This document shows positions 1-11,200 of a stretch of 64,000 nt of DNA, one piece after another. How positions within the stretch are numbered: the stretch's first letter is position 1; each line of letters opens with the position of its first letter. Made by a program: the position numbers and the translations under genes. This DNA comes from Glandiceps talaboti (lineage: Eukaryota > Hemichordata > Enteropneusta > Spengelidae), in NCBI RefSeq assembly GCF_964340395.1, contig NC_135568.1:6974079-7038078 (forward strand). The letters run 5' to 3'. The notes under the pieces were generated by a model that searched no databases, was not told the origin of the DNA, and saw nothing but the letters and a program-made list of their open reading frames with translations.

Positions 1-479
1 TTCGTGGATTTGTACTTGCGCCACTGTTCCTGTACCTCTTGATCGGAACGTCATTTCTACTGGCTGGATTCGTCGCTCTCTACCGCATCCGAACATTCAT
101 GAAGCACGATGGAACAAAGACGGACAAACTTGAAAAACTAATGATACGCATCGGTATATTTTCTGTTTTGTACACCGTTCCTGCCACTATAGTTATTGCA
201 TGTTATTTTTACGAACAAGCGAACAGAGACTTATGGGAATATACCTGGATTGTGGAAAACTGCGCCAGTCTTCGTTTCGCATGTCCGTACGGAGGCGGTG
301 CGAAACCCATGGATGGACTCGCCGAACCAGATTTTACCGTGTTTATGATAAAATATTTAATGCTTTTAATCGTAGGTATTACAAGTGGATTCTGGATATG
401 GTCCGGAAAGACAATTAATTCGTGGCGGAAATTTTACCTCCGATTATTCCATCACCGGCGGGACGAGACAACGGTCTGA
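1..479 (+). CDS. Frizzled receptor, Fz1/2/7 type, C-terminal part (partial, 5' end outside window)
   Basis: Seven-pass Wnt receptor of the plasma membrane that recruits Dishevelled. Only the last 158 codons are present; the open frame enters from base 3 without a start. In order: TM5 ([15 protein letters not shown]...), intracellular loop 3 (about residues 29-53, containing [12 protein letters not shown]), TM6 ([21 protein letters not shown]), extracellular loop 3 with two cysteines in a CASLRFAC context, TM7 ([18 protein letters not shown]...), then the Dishevelled-binding motif KTINSW (residues 136-141, bases 408-425). The tail ends ETTV-stop (bases 465-479), a class I PDZ ligand. Loop 3, TM7 and the ETTV tail match the family pattern of Fz1, Fz2 and Fz7 better than Fz4, Fz5/8 or Fz9/10. 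No intron interrupts the visible part, in keeping with the usually intronless Fz1/2/7 genes. CpG density is high (about 80 per kb by hand count) and falls sharply after the stop. The subfamily call is from recalled family features, not an alignment. Confidence 0.96.
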   Translation, partial: RGFVLAPLFLYLLIGTSFLLAGFVALYRIRTFMKHDGTKTDKLEKLMIRIGIFSVLYTVPATIVIACYFYEQANRDLWEYTWIVENCASLRFACPYGGGAKPMDGLAEPDFTVFMIKYLMLLIVGITSGFWIWSGKTINSWRKFYLRLFHHRRDETTV

Positions 480-576
480 CACCGGTCAAGGTAGGACGTA
501 GTGATATGACACATCACCAGAGGCTAGGACCATCCGTATGTACTTAACTATATAACAAAGCTCTTTTTTTATAAGC

Positions 577-587
577 ATTTATTTAAA
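577..587 (+). promoter_or_regulatory. AU-rich element in probable Frizzled 3' UTR
   Basis: ATTTATTTA (577-585) overlaps TTATTTAAA (579-587), which fits the UUAUUUA(U/A)(U/A) nonamer of mRNA-destabilising AU-rich elements. It lies about 100 bases after the stop codon in an A/T run. A role in mRNA turnover is inferred; in an AT-rich genome such a match can be chance. Confidence 0.35.
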
Positions 588-918
588 ATTTATTTTATGT
601 CACACAATACTGTTTTATTTCATCCTCTGTTCTTATAAATTTGGGGTATTATTTTTTATATCTAATTGGCCAGGCAAAAGTCCATATATTGATTGACCCC
701 AGGTTTTTTATTTGGTTTTTGCCATACCTGTAGTTTTTCTGATATACTCCATCAAAAAATCAACGACAAAAAATGTTATAAAATCCACAGAAATGTGGTG
801 CCCAAAAAATAGTCTAAGTCATGCAGCAGATTGAAATTGAGAGAACTTGTGGTTTCATTTATTTGAGGTCTTTTGCCTGGTTGGTTTGTAGTGGGAGCCC
901 TGCATTTACATTTACACA

Positions 919-934
919 AGTTACCATGGTAACT
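919..934. promoter_or_regulatory. perfect 16-bp palindrome resembling an RFX X-box
   Basis: AGTTACCATGGTAACT is its own reverse complement. The inner GTTACC-AT-GGTAAC fits the palindromic X-box bound by RFX factors (GTNRCC, short spacer, RGYAAC). It is nested in a wider imperfect palindrome (CACAAGTTAC before, GTTACTTGTG after). Binding is not shown. Confidence 0.3.
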
Positions 935-1986
935 GTTACTTGTGAACCACAGTTATGACCAGATATAGTTTTGGGAACGGGAAATGGTTTGGGATGATCA
1001 TGTAAATAAGTTGGTTGTGACACACACACAAAAAAAATATGTGTAAAACTGTTTGATGTCTAAAAGGATGCCTTTTTAGACACCAGTCCCTCCTTGAGTG
1101 TGGCCCCAGATTTTTTTCACCAAAGGCGGCGTTTGTGGCCTGAGCTGCAGCTTTCTAAACTCTGGCCCCTCAAGTCACAATTTAAAATAGACAAAAGTAT
1201 CATGAATCCAAGCTGTTGGAAGGAGTTTGACTTCTGACTAGAAACAAATGCATACATTCTCTCAAGTCCAGTTAATTTAGTATGAAAGGGTAAAATGAGA
1301 TTCTTGAGTCAAATAGCGGTCCTGTAACTTTATCTGTCTGTGTAGAACTAAATCCTGGGTATCAGTGATGGCCTAAATTTTTTCTTCTTTTTTTCTTTTC
1401 ATTTTCGTGGCCAGGCTGTTTTTATAAACCCCTCTGTGTAACATAGCAGGTATTCATATTTCACAATCTGTGTACAACTCATTATCTATAAATAATGTCG
1501 ACATAAAAAAAAAGTGAAGAAAACTCGCCATTAACGTGCTAAGTTTTGTTGTACATTTGTCATTGTTGAGGATTTTTAATTCAAGATTTTTTAAAAGAAG
1601 CTTGAGTTGGTGGGATGTAATGAAATGTAGGTAATTCTATGTATTATTGCCTGTATCTGCCGCAGACAGTCTGTGTTTTTTAGTGTGACATTCTGTTACT
1701 GTAGATATGTTGGGTCAGGTGAAAGTTATGTGGCTTGGTCATAGATTTTGGGTCAAGTAACAATTAATCGATTATTGCCAAAACAGTCCAGCTCAAGCTA
1801 TTTTGTAAATACAATCTTAAAACAATTCTTCTTATTTCTAAATGTTATATTAGTTAGTGGAAATATTCTGAACAGACCAATCTCAGAAACAGATAAAACT
1901 TTGATAGTTTGAAGCAAAGTGCCAGATTCTGTTTTTAGGGAGAAAAAAAAAATTATCACTACACACAATATTCGTGAGTTGTGGTG

Positions 1987-1992
1987 AATAAA
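1987..1992 (+). terminator. candidate polyadenylation signal (first AATAAA after Frizzled)
   Basis: This is the first canonical AATAAA I found after the stop, about 1.5 kb into the probable UTR. T/G-rich sequence follows (around 1995-2025), as expected for a downstream element. Confidence 0.35.
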
Positions 1993-2130
1993 AATTGTAC
2001 AGTTTGCTTTTGAACTGTTGATGTACTCAATGGATTACTAGACGGCATAGAATTAATTGGCCAGAATAACAAGTAATGAAAAAAAATATGTATTTAAAAT
2101 TAAAAGGACAATATTCATGTTTGTTTTTGA

Positions 2131-2450
2131 ATTCCAATGATAGACCAGTAAGGGTCAACTATTCTGTGAAGCCAGTTTTGATTTTTCATCGACAATAATG
2201 ACATTTACTCAATTAAAAGAATACTATTAACTTTCTGTCCAATCAGGAAGTCGCAGTTGTGATTGTTCATATAAACATATTGACAACTTCCTGTTTAGTG
2301 GTAATGTCATCGGCAACGTGCATCAATGCTCATTTACATACGGTACGATCAAGCCTTTTCAAAAATGGTGGATGATAAAAAGAGAATTTTTCCATTTATG
2401 AAATTTTCATGATGTGGGAATTGTAGGCTCATACTGGTCTATCATCGAAG
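2131..2450. mobile_element. candidate MITE with imperfect terminal inverted repeats
   Basis: ATGATAGACCAGTA at 2137-2150 is matched perfectly in reverse complement at 2432-2445, with weaker pairing outside and inside, giving imperfect inverted repeats of about 24 bp around roughly 280 bp of AT-rich non-coding DNA. I see no clear target-site duplication and no second copy in the window, so superfamily is open. Confidence 0.4.
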
Positions 2451-2598
2451 TTCAACACTTGCAGATTTTTTTTACGTTGCACGAAACTGCTACTGTACAA
2501 TTTGTACTCCGATGTAACTATGGGTAGAAGCCATCTTGATATTCAAACTACTCAACCTAGTTACAAGTGTAGCAAATTATTTTTTGATAGTAACTTGT

Positions 2599-2604
2599 AA
2601 TAAA
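2599..2604 (+). terminator. candidate polyadenylation signal
   Basis: AATAAA followed within 10-30 bases by a TTGTTGTGTATTGTGG stretch, a good GT-rich downstream element. It would give a 3' UTR of about 2.1 kb. It competes with the AATAAA at 1987. Confidence 0.35.
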
Positions 2605-2859
2605 ACTTTCATTGTTGTGTATTGTGGAAAAGTACAACATTTGTGTGTTTGGAGTATTATGTTTCACAGCTATGCATTAAGGTGTGATCAGTTAATTAAC
2701 AAAACAGTGTGAAATCTCTCATCTCCTCCCACTGGGCCAAGCAAAATAATAGATGGACAAATATACTGCTACTTTACTACAGAAAACCTTCAATCTCTTC
2801 AGGTCAACCAAGACACATTCAGAGTTCACAGGGGAGTGTAATTAGTGCATACATGTCAG

Positions 2860-3330
2860 TTTGCCCTGTATTTTCAAAATGGCTGCCAAACCTAAATTCT
2901 TCATGATAATTTTGTTGTATCCGTACTATGATAAGTTACTAAACCTTACACCTTTCCAGGAACATAATTAGTTCAAAGTTCATCTTGTTTTCAAAAATGT
3001 CTTCCAAAACTGTAAATCCCATGTCATAACATTTGTGTCCACACATACATTTCTAGGGAACATGGAGAGTGCAAACTGTTGTGTATTCAAAATGGCTGCC
3101 AAAGCTGTAAATTCTGTAGGATAACAGTTGTGTCCACATATATCTTTCTAGGGAATGTAGAAAGAGCCAGTTATCTTGTAGTTAAAATGTCAGTGTAAAC
3201 TATCAATTCTGTTGGATAACAATTGCGTCCACAGATATCCCTTTCTGGGGAACATGGAAAGTGCAAGTGTATTCAAAATGGCTGCCAAAAACTAAATTCT
3301 GTAGGTTAACAATATTGTAATAACTTTATG
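2860..3330. repeat. degenerate tandem repeat, ~91-116 bp unit, with YY1-like core
   Basis: Five diverged units carry the core CAAAATGGCTGCCAAA or a decayed version near 2875, 2992, 3088, 3183 and 3274. Other shared blocks are AAATTCTGTAGGATAACA, GTGTCCACA and CTAGGGAACATGGA. The core fits the YY1 consensus (AARATGGCNGC). The array lies just beyond the probable Frizzled 3' end and could fall inside a longer UTR. Confidence 0.7.
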
Positions 3331-4759
3331 CCCCTGTATACATCTCTTGATGGCTTACTGCTGAAACACAACAGCAGATGTGAATTTGTGATGTTTGGAT
3401 TTAGTTCACTGAATATTTTGTCTGACACATTCACTGGTGTACCATAAAACAGTGACTACCAAATTAACAGGATTCCTTTTTCATTCAAGAATCTTTAGTG
3501 TAGGGGTGCAAAGTGGTTGTCATGCTTCTGTCTGAGATATCATTGTAGAATGAATTTTTAAGCCTGTTATGTTGGGTTTGGAATAACAAAGATGTTTGTA
3601 CTTTTCTTTGATCCGCATATGTAATTACGTATCTGTCATCGTTAGCATTTGTCACATCCCAAGAATTTAGTGTTCTATTTATTTTCTTACACATATGCTT
3701 CCATTCAAGTATGATTCAACAGACAGCTAATAACAATCTTTAGTCTGAATATAGTAAATAAATCTTGACCTTTTTGTAACCTTGTGACCTTTGACACCAG
3801 AAAGAATTATGTGACTTTCCAAGATGGCCGCTCAAACTTCCAGCGTTAGGAAGTATTTCAGTACAACTGATTTTTGTGGTCATGTTTAGTTCATGCCTCT
3901 GCTACATAATTTGTAGTCATAGAATTTAGTGATAAAAATGTGTTGAGCAGACAATAATGTGACATTTTGTAACAAGTAGACACCCAACTTGTCTTATCAT
4001 TCAGTGTAAAGTTTGTTCATTTGTTTGGTCCTAACACAAAATATTCAATTAGCGTCAGGTAAGTTTTATTTAACAGTTCAAATTCCAATTGCTAATGGTC
4101 TCTTTAACATTTTTGAACTAAATTTAGCCTTGATAGCAGAATGTTAAAATAGTACATGTACACTGTACTGCACTGTTTAATAAAATCAGTTTTATGGATG
4201 AGATTAATTTGACTTTTCGTAGTGTCAAAGATGAAAACACAACAATGAATATATTTATTGTAGTTTTTGTGTAACATTTTTCCATATAACATCAAGAAAG
4301 CAATAATTTGTTTGAATTAATGAATTTCCTTTATTTCCTCTGGCATCAGACAACCCAAAAATGCTCATAAGTCATTCTTGTCCAGTGGAATAAAAAATAA
4401 GTGGAACGTTTTAAATGAATTTTCCTAACTCACATCACACACACACTCAAAAAAACCATTTCTAATATAACAGGTACCACCAACTTACTACTCTGCAGTT
4501 TTCAATTTGATTGGAAATTCAGATTGACTTCCTAATCAAATCTTTAACCAAGAAAATTATTTTTAGAAAAGTCTGTTTTAGACAATAATCTAGCAGACTA
4601 CATTTTTCAACTTTAACCTCCCAGACAGCAGATGTTGTCGTATCAGCATTAGTTACCTGTAGTAATGGAATTCTTGTGATTAATCAATCTCTGTCATGTC
4701 AGAAATGTTCATTTCAGTTCTCCATGTCATACAAATTGAGATTAATGAGTACAGCACTA
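3331..4759. other. non-coding, no structure recognised
   Basis: AT-rich, CpG-poor sequence (four CpGs counted in 3001-3780). One more YY1-like match (CCAAGATGGCCGCTC) lies at about 3820. Nothing else stands out. Confidence 0.5.
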
Positions 4760-4922
4760 TTAACCTTCTCAATACTGTTCTTTCTTCCCGCCAAATTTAT
4801 TTGAGCAAAAATTTGTATTTTTTGGTAATTTTTTGTATATTCCTCTTTAATTTTAGACCCAAATCATAGAAATAAGTTAAACAAATTAATTAGAGTCAAA
4901 ATTTAGTGCTTAAAAGGGTTAA
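4760..4922. mobile_element. short TTAA-flanked MITE, piggyBac-like ends (copy 1)
   Basis: The element runs from TTAA (4760-4763) to TTAA (4919-4922). The left end after TTAA reads CCTTCTCAATACTG; the reverse-complemented right end reads CCCTTTTAAGCACTA, so the termini are imperfect inverted repeats starting CCC/CCT, as in piggyBac-type elements. The inside (CCCGCCAAATTTATTTGAGCA, then TTTTAGACCCAAATCATAGA) recurs inverted at 9752-9965 and, decayed, near 38.4 and 40.5 kb. No coding capacity. Confidence 0.5.
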
Positions 4923-5328
4923 CTGCAAAAAATTTACTAAACAAGAGAATAACCAAACTTTGTCACATATAATCTTGAAGTGAAGAGGGTTAACGACAAC
5001 AGAGCTATTAAAGTAGAGAGATTTGAAATAGTGAACGACAGGATAGCGGTGGATAGCGGTGATTCTTTTTTGTTTGGCCATTGGAATGTAGTGTGCGGTG
5101 TCAACCATATGAAAAGGACATAGCTTGGTAGCAGTAAGGATTGTTGGAAGTCTTCCATCGTAGTTCTCTCTGTGGGGCAAAGGGGAGCTTAGAGTGTGTT
5201 GTTACCACTCTCAGCTGCATTCCACTCGGTACATATGTTGATATGTAAAGGATCTTACTCCTGTTTGAAATAACATGTAAATGAGGGCATGTCATGTACT
5301 ATGACTTCAACATAATGACTGTTACAAC

Positions 5329-5351
5329 AACATTATGATTTTCATAATGTT
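5329..5351. repeat. short perfect inverted repeat
   Basis: AACATTATGA, a three-base T spacer, then TCATAATGTT: a 10-bp stem. Probably a small cruciform or hairpin without known role. Confidence 0.5.
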
Positions 5352-5574
5352 AACCGCATGTTTTGGTTTATTAAATACAGTATTATTGCGTCCAAAAGCT
5401 GTCCACGAAATTGATATTTGATAGATGGTTACTCGCTTGGGTCACACAGAAACATGGCCATCTATGAGGTGTTTTGAAATATAATGTTTACATTGGCGGA
5501 CATGTGACATCAAAGGTTTCTTCCTGATGTCAAATTTGACATACCAGAGTTTCTGTGTTGGGTTAATGACTTAT

Positions 5575-5765
5575 ACCATCAGCGGTTCTCAGTTTGGGTC
5601 AAATGTCGAACTTGTCGGCCTTGCACAAATTCATCAATTTTCAAAGCTTTTTTCAATTTTTTTCTGCACTGATATAGTGGCTTGTACTGTGATTGGTTTT
5701 CAGTTGGGGTCATATATAAGACTTGTAGCCCATGTATTCATCAATTTTAAGCTTTATCATTATTT
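5575..5765. repeat. two-copy tandem duplication, ~111 bp unit
   Basis: The block TCAGTTTGGGTCAAAT...ACTTGTCGGCC...ATTCATCAATTTTCAAAGC near 5589 recurs, diverged, near 5700 (TCAGTTGGGGTCATAT...ACTTGTAGCCC...ATTCATCAATTTTAAGC). Confidence 0.6.
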
Positions 5766-5944
5766 AAGGAAATTCATGTAAGTACAGGTTTTTTTTAGCA
5801 CGTACAATTTTGGTTTAACAATGAGAATATTGATAATCCTGTTTACAGCAGTGTCAGAAGGTCGAACCTCATTAAGGGTATTCTAAAAAAAGCTGTATTA
5901 ATTGACCGTGAGTTGGTCCTTGGGTCATGGTCACAGCGTGCTAG

Positions 5945-6240
5945 TTTTAGAAAGTATTGAGGCTACAGGACTGCAGTGAAGCAGATTTTGAAATGATTCC
6001 ACAAGGGTTTAGAAATATCAATTTTCACAGTGCACCATGTCTTGAGGTTACACAACAGGAAAACAATAACACGGTCACCACAATCTAATACTCTTACTGC
6101 AGTGTAGTACTTTATGAAATGATTTTACAAGGCTTTAGAAATGTTTTCTGTGGCTGTGCATCAGTTTAGAAATGATTGAGGCAACACGACGGGAAGAAAT
6201 AATATGGCCGCCACAATTTTAAGCGACATGCAGTGTGGAG
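5945..6240. repeat. degenerate tandem repeat, ~125 bp unit
   Basis: GAAATGATTCCACAAGGGTT (about 5990) recurs as GAAATGATTTTACAAGGCTT (about 6115). The CTGCAGTGTAGT-type block recurs near 5970, 6097 and 6230, so about 2.5 units are present. The last unit runs into the hairpin at 6241. Confidence 0.6.
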
Positions 6241-6335
6241 TAGTTACTAATGAAAATGTCTACTCACACTGTCAAAGAAATTCACAGTCAAACAATTTCT
6301 TTGACTCTGTAAGTAGAAATTTTCATTAATAACTA
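6241..6335. repeat. long imperfect hairpin (40-bp stem, 11-base loop)
   Basis: Bases 6243-6282 pair with 6294-6333: 35 of 40 positions match in reverse complement, with no gaps, around the loop CACAGTCAAAC. Both ends read TA-GTTA / TAAC-TA, so this could be a tiny TA-flanked MITE. Arm and loop length also fit a microRNA precursor. No match to a known microRNA seed was recognised. Confidence 0.65.
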
Positions 6336-6819
6336 ATTATATGTACCCAGAATCCTTGAACATTCATTCACAAAGTGTACTAGAGTATCAAGTGATTTTG
6401 CTTGAGTTTAGAAATGAGAAATTAGGTAAATATTCTAGAGGCAATGTTATTTTTGCTAAGCTTTATAAATCTCCCTAGACTGTTTTCAGAGTGGGTAGCA
6501 GAGTAGTTGCTAATTTTAGACCCCCAAAATAGAGGATTGGGATATATTTTAGATTGGTAAATTCTGATACTAGGCTTAAATAGCCGCTAAAATCAGATCG
6601 CCATCGTCCATGTAATGTGTTAAGTGCATTTTGATATTTTGTAGTAAATGAATGCGTTTTTCACGTGATTTTCACTGTCAAGTGGGTACTAAGAAATTAC
6701 TAGAGGGTTGGGTGTCATGGTTACCTTGTAGCAGGATACTGAATGATAAACCCTTTCCCATAATGTTAGATGGAGTGTTAGAAATCCAATTCATAAATGT
6801 GGCCAGTCTTGGCCATCTT

Positions 6820-7025
6820 TTGACCATGAGTGAAACACTGGTCAAGCAACGTATCCCAAGCCGAGAAATTTGCTTTCAAGAATAAAGACCATCCCCGAAA
6901 TGTCGTACCATAATTTTGGTGTGAAGTGTCAAAAAAAGTGATTCATAAACCTCAGCAGTCTTTCTTCTCTCTGGATCCTGAGTGAAAATGCTGGTCAAGC
7001 ATTGTATCCCGAGCCAAGAAAGTGT
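6820..7025. repeat. two-copy tandem duplication, ~153 bp unit
   Basis: GAGTGAAACACTGGTCAAGC (about 6828) recurs as GAGTGAAAATGCTGGTCAAGC-like sequence near 6981. In both copies it is followed by a TATCCC(A/G)AGCC(G/A)AGAAA block. Confidence 0.65.
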
Positions 7026-7129
7026 AATGCTGTTGTCCAGAACACAAAGTATGTTAGGACTAAGAATAGAGAACCAAAAGACTTTAAAGAACAGTTTTAA
7101 TACCACCTCAAACCACAGTAATGTAAGTC

Positions 7130-8690
7130 ATTGAAAGAGAAGACTTATAGGACACTTGTGAAATTGTAGCAGTATTTGATCCCAGGTATTGAAGGACGTG
7201 GTATTATGTGTTTTCAATTTGTTGTGTTACTTTGTGTAGCAATCTTTACCTGTAATCGTGCATATAGGGCACTATTGTTTTCGTTTTCAAAACAAACATT
7301 TGTAGAACGAGTTGAAACTGAATCCCACTGCCTGTAGGGGCTAGCTAGGAATCCCTTGTAAACCCCAAAGTCTGCAAACAATGTTCTGAAGTATTTTCTG
7401 GAGCTTGCTATCAGATAAGCACATTATTACCTTTTTGGTGCGATACCATGAGAATGTGATACCATGTAACAGGCTTAGTAATAGGGCATATTTATGTGCT
7501 TTGTGAGTTTTCGAATCTGTGTAGGAAACATTTTGAAATATTTCAATGTTTAATTCTGGGTGTTTTAATTTATTAAAGAGTGCCCCCAAACAGGTTTGAT
7601 AAATAAATGATGACTTCCTGATAAATCAGAAAACTTAAGACTTCCAGGTAGTCGGCTGAGAACGATTTCTGAGGCCAAGAATATACTTTCTTTAATGTAA
7701 CTAACTCATAATGGCACTCCACATTACTAAAATAAGGTCAACTTTGATGACGTGAGAACAGCTTTGAGTACATGAGGTTGTATGACATCACCACATAACC
7801 TCAGAGCCCAAGTCAAAGAAAGATGCATATATGAAAAAAAAAATATCGAAGCTCAGTTTACTTTTCATAAACAAGTCTTAAAAATAGCTTTCTAATTACA
7901 TCTTGGAGAACCTTCTTGCAAAGCCAGGAAAATTCAAATACATTTAATGACTGCCCTTTAAACGGAAAAAAAAGAAGACCAAAAGTCTACAAGAAAAGTG
8001 GTTTCATTTCCGTATCTCCCAGCAATACTGTATTAAAATCATTAAACATGAAATGAAAAAATGTCACTTATTAAAAATCAGAGGAAGGAATATGATGATA
8101 GCCGACAGTTATAGTGTCAGTTTTGAATATCAAATTCCTTCATTTTAGTTTAATTTGCTATCCAAGTAGTTTTATATAGGTGTGGGCGTATTTCCTCAAC
8201 AATATTGTGGAAGGAAATATTTCGTGGGGATGAATCCTTCATAGATTAAACCAGCAACAATAACCAGGAGTCGGCCATTTTGTTTTATTTTATTTCCAGT
8301 GTGTAGTTATAGTATGGAATTTCTTGTTCAATTATTTTGGGAGAATTTTTTCTCAGAAAATACACTTCAGAAAAGACAGTAAAGATTAATTATTTTTCTT
8401 CGTTTAGTTCAGAATGAGAGCATGATTACAAATTGGGATAAAACACTATACTCCGTGTGGGCCCATCAATGTGGTTTCAGACTGTGCGCCTGTAGTTTGA
8501 TACTTGTTTACAAGTTGTATTGGGGCGACATGGTCGTCTCAGTTCTGTTTTACTCCAGCTTTAGATTAGATAATACCTTAGAAGTCCTGATAAGATAATG
8601 TAGTTGTAGTAAGAAGATGACATAAGAACCACTTGTAAGGTTATCATGTGGAGACTGCTTGGAATGTACTTGTAGAGTGTACTTGTCTGA
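7130..8690. other. non-coding, no structure recognised
   Basis: AT-rich sequence without repeats or frames I can support. An imperfect palindrome around ACAATATTGT (about 8190-8217) is the only local structure noted. Confidence 0.45.
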
Positions 8691-8699
8691 GTTTACTAC

Positions 8700-9500
8700 A
8701 TTGACTACAGTGTCTAGTAGAACCCTGGTAACTAACAGACAGGAGTTGTAAGTATAACTGCAATGTCTTGACTGTAACGTATAGACCCCTGATAACAAAG
8801 AGATGGTAAAAACTGCAGTCTCTACAGAGAGATAGAAGGCAAAAATTGCAGTGTTTTGACCCTACGTGTAGAACCCTGATAACAGCGATGGTGAAAACTG
8901 CAGTCTCTTTCTGTTAGAAGGGAAAAACTGCAGTGTTTTGACTGTAGCAGATAACAGAACCCTGATAACAGAGATGGTAAAAACTGTAGTCTCTCTTTGT
9001 TAGAAGGCAAAAACTGCAGTGTTTTGACTTCATGTATAGAACCCTGATAACAGAGAGATGGATGGCTGGTAAAAATTACAGTGTCTACAGAGAGATACAA
9101 ACATGTAGGTGGTACATATTGGTGTGTCTTTGGGAACAGAAAGGTGAATATTGATAGAACTAGAATAGCTAGCTGGTAAAAAAAGTAGTGTCTACAAACT
9201 TGTAGTAGAACCTTGATGATAGAGGAGTGGATAGCTGGTAAAAAACTGTCATATCTTGGAATTCACTAAATTGAATAGAACACAGGCAACAGAGAGTAGA
9301 TTGCTAGTAAAATTGCAGTGTCTACTACATGTACATGTATGTTTAGAACCCTAGTAACGGAGAGGTGGTTAGCAGGTAAAATCTGCTGTGGCTTTGCTAT
9401 TATGCTTAGAATCCTGGTAACACAGCAGTGGCTAGTTGGTAAAAGAGTGCACTATCTACTGTACTATGTGTAGAACCATGGTAACTGAAAAGTGACTCGA
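8700..9500. repeat. degenerate minisatellite, ~60-70 bp units
   Basis: Recurring blocks in fixed order: TAGAACCCTGATAACAGAGA, then GCTGGTAAAAACTGCAGT, then GTCTCTACAG or GTTTTGAC. About ten diverged units can be followed, with GAACCCTGATAACA clearest near 8870, 8958 and 9049 and later forms such as GAACCCTAGTAACGG (about 9345) and GAACCATGGTAACTG (about 9474). Spacing is irregular, suggesting an old array with indels. Confidence 0.7.
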
Positions 9501-9751
9501 TATTGCATTTTGAACTCAGATACTGGGATAGAGTTTTCCAAATTCATATGTGTTTTGCGAAGGTTTGAAATTTGTGTTAAAGAGGGGGAAAATATGTGTT
9601 GAAATTTAGTGTTTCCTTTACATGCCCATTCACATATTATGAGGAATCCTGGCATGAGGTTGTAGCACCATGGCAACAGAAAGAGGATATCTCGTAAATT
9701 TTACACTTGTCGACACCATCAGGGTTGTCATTAGAATGTCTGTAAAATGCT

Positions 9752-9965
9752 TTAACCCTTTCATGACTGGAGACGAGTTTTAAATAATTTTGGGACCCAA
9801 CTTATATGAATATTTTCATAATTACAATAATATTATTTTATTAGGAAGTAACATTTCTTTAATTCCAGTCTAAAATGAAGCTGATATATGCCAAAAACTT
9901 ACATAAAAACAAGAATTTTGTTCAAATAATTTTGGCGGCAAAGTTTTCAGTACTGAATCAAATAA
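9752..9965. mobile_element. short TTAA-flanked MITE, piggyBac-like ends (copy 2, inverted)
   Basis: Starts TTAACCCTTTCATGACTG at 9752; TTAACCC is the usual start of piggyBac-type elements. The right end, reverse-complemented, reads TTATTTGATTCAGTACTG, a decayed form of the same terminus. The interior is the reverse complement of the 4760-4922 element (CCGCCAAAATTATTTGAAC; CATTTTAGACTGGAATTAAA). Non-coding. Confidence 0.5.
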
Positions 9966-11200
9966 TACCCATTCTAGTCCCCACCATCCTATTAGGAATC
10001 AGTTCAATATGGAACATGCCACAACTGGTGATCTCACCTTATTCTTCATAATGGTTACCTTAGAAAAGATTTATTGCTTTCCAAAACAAAAGAGGGAATC
10101 CCCCATGCTGTTTGTATTTTGTGCCCACTTGACAAATAGCACAGTATCACACTTGCAGACTCCATTCTCTTTTGTAGTATGCTCACATATCAAAGGGAGT
10201 GATGGAGAGGCAAATGGTTACAAAATTAAATGTATCCTCTAGTCTTTTCAGAACAGTTTTAGAACACACCCTTGACAAAACAATGGGAGCTCTTTTATCA
10301 CTCTTTGAAGGATTTCCAGAATGATCGATTTTCAGCCAAAATGACAACTAAAATCATTATGCCGTGATAGAGTAATCTAAGCCTCGCACTAAATGTGAAC
10401 TTTTTGACATGAATAATCAAAAAACGTCAGAAAAGAAAGTAAAGTGTAAAAAATAAACTGTGTACTGTATTATTAATGTATTGAATCAGGTGTACAGTGT
10501 CATTTCCACAAAAATTTGATTATAAAAGTGTTACTATTATATTTAGATGATGGCTTACAACATCATTGCAAAAATGTACTAGGAACATTAGTGTCGTACG
10601 GTATGGCAGCCATTTTGATTAATTTTCCTGAGAGTGTAATAACGTTTAACCTCCACAGCAGTGACTTTTAATACCATCAGTAAACACATACACAAAAAAT
10701 ATGGAGAGGTCATTTTGTGATTTGTGAGTATTTTCTAGACTGTATATTCACAAATTTTGACAGATTTATAAGAACAAAAATTGAAACACAAAAATGAACT
10801 AAATTAGTTATTGCTGAGAGGGGGAGATGAGGTTTTTTTTTGGTGCAATGTGTCAGTAAAGTTTTGACCTGCATATTACAAGATTTCATGATGTCGTTCC
10901 TGAGAAGTTATGAGTCACTATCCAACTATCAACATCTCACCAGATTGTACAATCTAAGAAGGAGGCATGGTACCATACATACAGGAAAATACACAGAAAT
11001 ATTTTATCAAGTTGTAAAAACAATGCCATCTGGATGAGTCACAAATACAACAAGACATCGAAAGACAAGAAAAAATGTTCCGTACGACAAATAGTTTGAA
11101 AAATACACTATTTTTGCTGCTGAGTACATGAAGCAAGTTTATACTGTGTTGCATTGTGTCTGCTGTACTCGTGTCGTGTTAACAGTGTTCTAACATGCAA
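9966..11200. other. non-coding, no structure recognised
   Basis: AT-rich. One reverse-strand YY1-like site (GGCAGCCATTTTGATT near 10605). No repeat or gene recognised. Confidence 0.45.

Larger units (their letters stand above)
480..2130 (+). other. probable 3' UTR of the Frizzled gene and sequence just downstream
   Basis: AT-rich non-coding sequence directly after the Frizzled stop codon, with no open frame worth noting. It holds an AU-rich element (577-587), a perfect 16-bp palindrome (919-934) and a first AATAAA at 1987. The UTR end cannot be fixed without transcript data. Confidence 0.5.
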
